A stretch of DNA of 64,000 nucleotides from Geosiphon pyriformis. Taxonomy: Eukaryota > Glomeromycota > Glomeromycetes > Archaeosporales > Geosiphonaceae. The notes under the pieces are model-generated. The model was not told where the DNA came from, made no database searches, and saw nothing but the letters and a program-made list of their open reading frames with translations. The stretch is taken from assembly GCA_016748015.1 (NCBI GenBank), contig JAAOMT010000183.1:445877-509876 (forward strand), written 5' to 3'. Below are positions 57,891 to 64,000 of this stretch, one piece after another (positions within the stretch are counted from its first letter, which is position 1; every line of letters begins with the position of its first letter). The position numbers and the translations under genes were made by a program.

Positions 57891-58751
57891 TGTTACAAGT
57901 GATTATTTGGAATGTTAAATCAAATAACAAACTTGTAACTTAGTGCTAAAAGTTATTCACATTGATGTTATTAATCTGAAGATTTTGTATTTGAAGGTTT
58001 TGTATCTGAAAGTTTCAGGTTGAGTTTTTTGTATAATGAACAGAGATTCAATAGTTGTTTTATTCATAGCTTCCCAGAATCGCAATTCTGTCAATTTTTC
58101 TCTTGGCATGATGGCCAGCAATCCTCTGGTAAGTATTCTGTATCTTCTGTATGTGTCCTACCCTCTCACAGAGGTCTTTTACCAGGCAATCTTTGATGTC
58201 AGTAATCTAGCACTTTATTCAACCAATTAGTGCACAACAATAAAATCAAAATAAAATAAAGAAAAGAAATAAAAGAAAATCATAAATAAGCCAAGGCAAT
58301 TTTGCAAGTTAGTATCTCATCAATAGCCATGATTAAGAGCTATTGTTCCAGTGTGGTTAAGTATCAATTACTATCAACATGGAGTGTTAATAGTAGAATT
58401 TAGGTTTAAGATACCAAATAGTTATTTATTGTGTTTGGAAGGTTGTCTAGATGAAATCTAAACTTGATGGTCTGTCTTTTTAGCTTCTAATTTTACTGCT
58501 ATATATACATAATTGAGATTCCTCAATTCCTCAATTCTTTACAACAGGAATTCTGAAATTTCTGGAATCTTGCAATTTCTTTAAGAGGAATCCTGGAATT
58601 CTGGAATCCTGTGATTCCTTGTGAGAATCCTGTAATTTCTGGAATCCTGCAATTCTTAAGAGGAATCCTAGAATTCCACATTTTACTATGTCTACTTCTG
58701 ATTGGCTAATAACTATGCTAATATATATTCCCTATATTTCTATGAGTAACA
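57891..58751 (-). repeat. 5' LTR of element A (type I, 861 bp)
   Basis: Plus-strand edges TGTTACAAGTG and TATGAGTAACA. It contains the type I array at 58546-58678, a TATA-like TGTATATATAG on the minus strand near 58499-58511 and the leader stem-loop near 58368-58395. Compared with the 3' LTR it differs mostly by transitions and a few short indels. Confidence 0.9.
58546..58678 (-). repeat. Type I U3 repeat array of element A 5' LTR
   Basis: Repeated GGAATCCTGGAATTC / TGCAATTTCTT units at roughly 40-bp spacing, 70-205 bp from the LTR 5' edge. Many TTCTGGAA or TTCCTGGAA words. Confidence 0.7.
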
Positions 58752-59230
58752 ATATGAATAATCATCACTGATGAGACAACAAAGACTCCAATAGGCAAAA
58801 TTGACAACTTTTCTTTTGAAGTCAGTGGTATTATTACACCAATCAAAGTTCTCATTATGAAAGCCACCTAGTATTAAGCACTAGTTGATAATGACTAACA
58901 GTTCAAGACCAACACTGTGCTTAATTGGAACACCCAAGAATTACAATTCAGCCAGAATAGTTAACACACTTGAGTACCAGCAACTTGCAATTATTTCAGG
59001 ACCACCACCAATAAATAGCCACTAATAGAGTTAGAGGAAAAAGAGAAAAAACTCATCTGGGAAGCTTACCAAGTCTTGTGAGCTAATACTGATTACAATA
59101 ATCTATTACCAGTACCTACATAAAAAGAAAAAGGAAAAGGGAAAGAAAAAAAAGAAGAAGAAACTCAAGCCACCATCTCTAGTTCGACAACATACTCCAC
59201 TATCACTCAATCACAGCCAAACTATTATTG
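58752..59230 (+). pseudogene. Element B protease C-terminal part and linker
   Basis: Resumes element B after element A with IITDETTKTPIGKIDNFSFE and VLIMKAT, corresponding to 55335-55180 of element A. The protease active site itself is in the missing 355 bp. A Lys/Glu-rich linker (EKEKGKEKKE-like near 59125-59165) follows. Confidence 0.7.
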
Positions 59231-60060
59231 ACCCAAGCTAATTTGCATTGATTGTGGCAAAAAATTGTCAACAATAGGCACATGTTGTGGTAATAATAAG
59301 GACTGGTCAACAGCCACAAAATATTATTGTCACCTATGCATTCTTAAACAATTTGGACAACCTAAGTAACAAAAAAAATGAGACAACAAACCATGCCTGG
59401 CTTGTGAAAAAACTTTTTTTGACAAAAGAATATGGAATAACATTCCTGAAAAAAGAAAAACATGTGACAAATCATGCCAATACATAATTCTAATTAGCAA
59501 TTGAGTATGCAAAAGAACATCAATAGATGCTGCCTGAAGAAGAGCAGTAAAATGCTTAGATGATTGTCTACATAATAATAATGAAATTTGGTAAATAGCT
59601 CTCACCAAAATCAAAGGCATGTCAAAAAAAGAAATAAAAGAAATAAAAAATAACCTGCCAGAATTTATAAAACTTAATTGGACTTCAAACCCCAATATCA
59701 TCTTTGACACTATGAACTCAGAACAATTCCACAAATATTATTAGGACTTAGCACTTACTAGAGAAGAGCAAAAGCAATATTTAGAACAACTAAACACCCA
59801 ATTATGTGACCACTGTTTGATTCCATATGACTTTCAATATTGTAATAAGTGTAATCTTATTTATAATCCACTACCATGTATGATATACATGATCTCAGAG
59901 GAAAAAAAACCAATTAGCAACTGTGCATTAAAATCAGAATTAATGTTCAACTCTGGTTCAAACTCCAACAACAATGACAACAAAAACAATAAGTCCAGTT
60001 CCATTCAAAATTGTCATGAAAATAACAATAATTTGGACTCAAATTCAAATCCAAAACAAT
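59231..60060 (+). pseudogene. Element B Cys-rich module
   Basis: Parallel to 53930-54790 of element A: LICIDCGKKLS, YYCHLCILKQFG, CLACEKTFFDKRIW, CDKSCQYIILIS, LCDHCLIPYDFQYCNKCNLI (59805-59860) and an Asn/Ser/Asp-rich linker. All CxxC pairs remain although the surrounding codons carry stops, which supports the pairs being structural. Confidence 0.6.
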
Positions 60061-60545
60061 ATATCATGCTTTTTAACCTTACCAAAGAGCAGAAATTTAA
60101 ATGGTTTAGCAATAATAATGAAGGTATTATGCCAAAACACACACATGATACCAATACAGGATTTGATCTGAGATATCCAAGAAAAGAGGTCATCAAATTG
60201 GAACTATATTTGCACATATGTATTAACCTGAAAGTAGCATTAGAAATTCTAACAAAAACAATAGTTCAGTTAGCATCTAAAAGTAGTTTAGCAAAAAAAG
60301 AGATTAACATTAAAAAAGGAATAATTGACACAGAATATGTAGAAAATATTATTACAATACTACAAAATGATTTAGAAAAAACTTATATTATAGAGCCAAA
60401 TGAAAAGATAACACAGGCAATATTTTTTACTTCTGGTTAAAATAGCTCAATTAGTATCAATAGAAGATAAGGAAGAATTAGGAATTACAGCTAAAGGGAT
60501 AAATGAATTCGAATTTATGAGTAGAATAGATGTATCAGTCAATAT
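60061..60545 (+). pseudogene. Element B dUTPase domain
   Basis: Motifs: TGFDLRYP near 60160, SKSSLAKK near 60280, GIIDTEYVENI near 60320, EKITQAIF near 60402, KGINEFEFMSRIDVS near 60500. 59817-60440 is a single open stretch that includes the end of the Cys-rich module. The frame changes after motif 4. The seven-A run missing one A in element A is intact here. Confidence 0.82.
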
Positions 60546-60960
60546 AACAGAAGAAAAGATTATTGACAAGAAAAAAATTATCTTCATCCATCAATCAATT
60601 TCCATTCTGCCATATAACCAGTACATGTTAGTCATAGAAAAAAAAGTAAAAAATTAGGCCCAAATGTTTGAAGCAGAAGCTGCAATGTGTAAATCAGGAA
60701 AGATTGGACTCATCAATCTTTACATACCAGCCAAAAGCCCTAAACACATCAAGATTTCTATCTACAATACAACAAGAAATGTTATTGAAATACAAAAAGG
60801 AACCACCATCAGATATTTAAGCACTAAAGTTAAAAAACAACCACCAAATCCCATTCCAGACTTTTTACAACTGTGTAAATATATAGACATCACATTATAA
60901 ACAATATACGGACAAAAAGCATGTTATCTGCTCCAACCAAAACAATTGAAACAGATGAAC
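60546..60960 (+). pseudogene. Element B dUTPase-RT connector
   Basis: 60664-60900 is open (FEAEAAMCKSGKIGLINLYI, KSPKHIKISIYNTTRNVIEI, KGTTIRYLSTKVKKQPPNPI). It is similar to the same segment of element A and looks like a second beta-rich fold resembling the preceding dUTPase C-terminal side. No catalytic motif recognised. Confidence 0.5.
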
Positions 60961-62300
60961 TTGAGAAATTTAAACCCACTATAATGTATGCAGCTGAAGA
61001 TGTTACTCAACAACTTTAATAATATCTTTGCCAGTAAAAATAAATTTGGCAAAACTAACATAATCTAACATCAAATCAAAATTGAAAATGCCATGCCAAT
61101 CAAACAAAGAGTATACTGAGTACCATTAGCAAGCCATAAAATTATCCAACAAGAAATTAATCAAATGTTAAACAACAGGTTAATTCAACCATTAATGAGT
61201 CCATAGTTGTTGCCAGTAGTATTAATTCATAAAAAAAATAGAAAAATCTGCTTTTGTGTGAACTACTAAAAACTTAATAGAATAACAAAAAAAGATAGCT
61301 ACCTAACTCCAAAGATCCAAAAACTTTTCAATGCTTTTGGAAGAAAGAAATGGTTCTCAACTTTAGACTTAGACAGTGGTTACTGGCAAGTAGTTATAAA
61401 ATTAGAAGATAAGAAAAAAACAGCTTTTACAACCTGAGAAAAAAATTTTGAATTTGAAGTTATGTCTTTTGGCTTAATAAATGCTCCAGCCACATTTCAA
61501 TGGCTCATAGAGATTGTCTATACTAAACTATTGTGGAAATCAATAGTTATTTATTTAAATGACATCAATGTGTTTTCCAAGACATTTGATACTTATTTAT
61601 ACTATCTTCAACAAGTATTTAAAAGACTAAGAAAAGCCAGATTAAAGTTAAATGCCACCAAATATTTTTTTGGCAAAACAAAATTAAAATTCTTGGAATA
61701 TATTGTGAGCAAAGACAGAATTAAAACAGATCCAGACAAAATTGAGATAGTTAAAAACTTTCCAGTACTCACCAACTTGATTAAACTATAAGCATTTTTA
61801 GGGTTTACAAATTACTATTAGCACTTTATCAAAGACTTTTTCAAACTGACTTAGCCATTACACCAGCTCTAAACAAAGAACACCAAATATAAATGGACAG
61901 ATAACCAGCAAAAAACTTTTGATATATTAAGAAGAAAGCTTATTCAAGCTTCAATACTGATCTATTTAGATCATAGCAAGCCATTTATAATTACAACCAA
62001 TGCATCAGATCAAGCATTAGAAACTGTATTATCTTAGAAAAAACCAGATGGAAGAGAACACCCAGTAATATATGCTAGTTATAGCTTAAGTCCAATTAAA
62101 AAGAACTATAGAATTCTAGCATTAGAACACTTAGCAATCTATTGGGCAGTTATGAAATAGAAAAAATACTTAAACCAGAAATTTAACATATACACTAACC
62201 ATAAAAGATTGACTTCAATCCAGAAGTAAGAATTTGAAAATGATTACTATGCTAGATGAAAAATAGAACTTTCACTATTTAATTATACAGTATATTACAA
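60961..62300 (+). pseudogene. Element B reverse transcriptase and RNase H
   Basis: RT blocks as in element A (MPIKQRVY, EINQMLNNRLIQP, FSTLDLDSGYWQVV, FGLINAPATFQWLI). The catalytic motif reads YLND (61552-61563), first Asp replaced by Asn. RNase H continues past the point where element A is deleted: FIITTNASDQALE, EHPVIYASYSLSPIKKNYR, LALEHLAIYWAVMK, KFNIYTNHKRLT, so catalytic Asp residues are Asn in two places. Stops are frequent. Confidence 0.82.
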
Positions 62301-62876
62301 AAAAGGAAAAAAAAATGAAAATACTAATAGTTTGTTGCAGATAAGACAAATTTAAGAACATTCCAATCCAAAAATATAACAAAAAATGAATACACAAAAA
62401 TATCAACAACTTTAACATTTTATAAATACTCAACAGTTTAAAGAAAAATTATCTCTAAAAAAACAAAACCATATCAAACAACAGTTCAAATATTTTATCA
62501 CTTACCAAAATATACTTTATTAGAAAAACAGAAAGAATTCAGATCAACCAACCAGAGTAATTACAGAACCAGAGAAAGAAACAATATTATTCAACATGCA
62601 CTCCAATCTAACAGCAAGACATTTTCACAAAGAAGCAACTATAGAAAGAATCAGAAAAAATACTATTGGCCATCAATATATCCAAACATCATCTAATATA
62701 TCCAAAATTGTGATGCTTGTTAGAGAAGAGGAGGAACAAAACCAAGCAAATCATTAAGATTAATTAAAGTAGGACAATTATTTGATTGTATTGAAATTGA
62801 CTTAGTTGAATCATTAACAATAATCAGCAAAAGAAACAGATATATTACAGTAGTTATAGATTATTTTACTAAATGG
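62301..62876 (+). pseudogene. Element B integrase N-terminal part
   Basis: A spacer is followed by the HHCC finger (TARHFHKEATIERI, then CDAC near 62710), an ExDLVESLT strand and YITVVIDYFTKW with the first catalytic Asp, ending at the LTR of element C. One frameshift lies between the His and Cys pairs. This is the part of integrase missing from element A. Confidence 0.75.
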
Positions 62877-63722
62877 TGTTACTCATAAAAAAAAAACAAA
62901 TATAGGGAGAATAGTAGACCAATGAGTGAATAATATGTAGCATATGAGCATATTGCTCAGCAATATAGAGCAATGATAGAAATCACAGCACATTGCTCAG
63001 CAATATGGAGTGATATTAGAAAATTAGAGCACATTGTTCAGCAATGTGAACATTGCTCAAGAAATTATAGCACATCACTCAGGAATATGAGCGATCTCAT
63101 AGAACATTAATTATGTATATATAGCAGTAACGTTAGAAGTAGAAAAATAAGAAGAATTCTTTAGTTAGAAATCTTCTATTCACAAATATTAAATAAATAA
63201 ATCATTTACTATTCAAATCTACTCTCTACTATCAACACTTTATGTTGATAGCAATTGATACCTAATTATGCTGAAACAATAGCTCTTGATCATGGCTATT
63301 GATGAGATACTAATATGCATATTGCCTTGGCTCATTTCTTTATTTTTTTTATTTATTTCTTTTTTTAATTTTTACTGTTATATACTAACTGATTAAAGAT
63401 TAAAGCACTGAGTAATTGACATCATAGATAGTCTGATAAAAGACCCAGAAATAAGGGTAAAATTATATATATATTAATGGATAGCTTACCAGAAGGGCAC
63501 AACTGCCAGAATAAACTGGCCACCAAGCTGAAGACAGAAATTGGGAACACAACTTACCAACCAACTATATTAGCATTGAATCTCTGTTCATTATACAAAA
63601 GACTCAACTCTAAAACCTTCAGATACAACCAATATATTAGTATCATCAATATTGTCAAGATATTGAGCACCAAGTTACAAATTTGTTATTTGATTTGAGA
63701 TCTCAAATAATTATCTATAATA
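62877..63722 (+). repeat. 5' LTR of element C (type II, 846 bp)
   Basis: Starts TGTTACTCATAAAAAA and ends CTATAATA. It carries the palindromic array (cores at 62949, 62989, 63030, 63071), TATATATAG near 63116 and a perfect leader stem-loop at 63229-63251. Confidence 0.88.
62949..63089 (+). repeat. Palindromic 41-bp array in element C LTR
   Basis: Four cores related to CACATTGCTCAGCAATGTG at 40-41-bp spacing, 72-212 bp inside the LTR, matching 23311-23451. Confidence 0.8.
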
Positions 63723-63784
63723 TTTGGTGCTCTTTGTGAAATATAATCTTACAGAGAACAGCACCAACCATAATCATCCAAACA

Positions 63785-64000
63785 GTGGCAGAATCCAAAG
63801 AAATAGGAACAAACTATTTAGAATTTGCAAAATCTTTATTCCAATACTATCACACTCATCTCGGATTAACAAATAATAGTTGGCCAACCAAATCAGCTTT
63901 CAATTGCTATGTTAACAAAAGAATAGTATATCACTTGGGAGGCCAAAGAGATCCAGAATCCGCCTTCAACAACTTTTTCAATAAATTACTTCAAGCACCA
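63785..64000 (+). CDS. Element C gag N-terminus (partial, uninterrupted)
   Basis: 72 codons open to the window end from GTG 63785 (VAESKEIGTNYLEFAKSL), aligned with gag of elements A and B but without any stop, where A has a stop by codon 20. There is no ATG at the expected start, as in A and B. It could belong to a more intact element. Confidence 0.65.
   Translation, partial: MAESKEIGTNYLEFAKSLFQYYHTHLGLTNNSWPTKSAFNCYVNKRIVYHLGGQRDPESAFNNFFNKLLQAP

Larger units (their letters stand above)
49530..58751 (-). mobile_element. Ty3/gypsy element A, complete with both LTRs, internally deleted
   Basis: 9.2 kb on the minus strand: 5' LTR 57891-58751, gag, protease, Cys-rich module, dUTPase, RT, RNase H start, integrase end, tail, polypurine tract, 3' LTR 49530-50375. 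The two LTRs are very similar, with mostly transition differences, so it is the youngest large element here. RNase H after its first acidic motif and integrase up to the second catalytic Asp are deleted at about 51888, so it cannot be autonomous. Flanks do not show a clean duplication (ATGG before, ATATG after). Confidence 0.92.
46669..62876 (+). mobile_element. Ty3/gypsy element B (interrupted by element A; 3' end not reached)
   Basis: 5' LTR 46669-47411, primer-binding site, gag to 49529, then element A on the opposite strand (49530-58751), then pro-end, Cys-rich module, dUTPase, RT, RNase H and integrase to 62876, where element C enters. At the element A junction about 355 bp of element B is missing (the end of gag and the protease active site). 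Older than element A: many stops and frameshifts throughout. Confidence 0.85.
62877..64000 (+). mobile_element. Ty3/gypsy element C, 5' LTR and start of gag (runs off window)
   Basis: Type II LTR 62877-63722 inserted after ATGG in the integrase of element B, then primer-binding site TTTGGTGCTCTTTGTGAA (63723-63740) and an open gag start. It could be a complete element continuing beyond 64000. Confidence 0.85.

Overview
This is AT-rich eukaryotic DNA, probably fungal. The best match is an arbuscular mycorrhizal fungus (Glomeromycotina), judged from remembered TE protein styles and not from a search. Apart from the tail of one host gene at 1-396, nearly everything recognisable is transposable elements, inserted into each other and separated by AT-rich deserts. 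No rRNA, tRNA, CRISPR array or prokaryotic-type operon was seen.

Region 1 (1-26,176): one non-LTR retrotransposon (LINE) family dominates. Two full-length copies of about 6.89 kb lie at 2138-9024 (+) and 12323-19210 (-), each with matching 11-bp target-site duplications. There is a 5'-truncated copy with a pure 47-nt poly(A) tail (10105-11122, -) and a 5'-truncated copy at 20356-26176 (+) interrupted by a solo LTR. ORF1 has an RRM-like region and a CCHC zinc knuckle. ORF2 has AP endonuclease, reverse transcriptase, RNase H, a CCHC finger and an unrecognised tail. All copies are dead through nonsense and missense changes with very few indels, and most changes look like C:G to T:A transitions.

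Region 2 (26,465-46,668): older wreckage. A heavily decayed LINE is present as two halves, 26465-30351 (-) and about 36790-41080 (+). Both stop at the same codon, abut a 1.29-kb LTR of one family, and share the 4-bp duplication TTAT. They therefore appear to be one LINE copy split by one LTR element and later rearranged by an inversion. Other LTRs, Ty3/gypsy pol fragments and a hAT DNA transposon (42740-44527) lie on top.

Region 3 (46,669-64,000): Ty3/gypsy elements nested in each other. Element B (+) begins at 46669. It is interrupted by element A (-, 49530-58751, the best preserved, with both LTRs) and then by element C (+, from 62877, running off the window). Domain order is gag with zinc knuckle, aspartic protease, an unrecognised Cys-rich module, dUTPase, RT, RNase H and integrase. 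Gag to dUTPase runs in one frame in element A. Its RNase H-integrase junction is deleted.

The LTRs fall into subfamilies sharing the TATA-to-3' half but carrying different arrays of about 40-bp repeats at the same place upstream of the TATA box.
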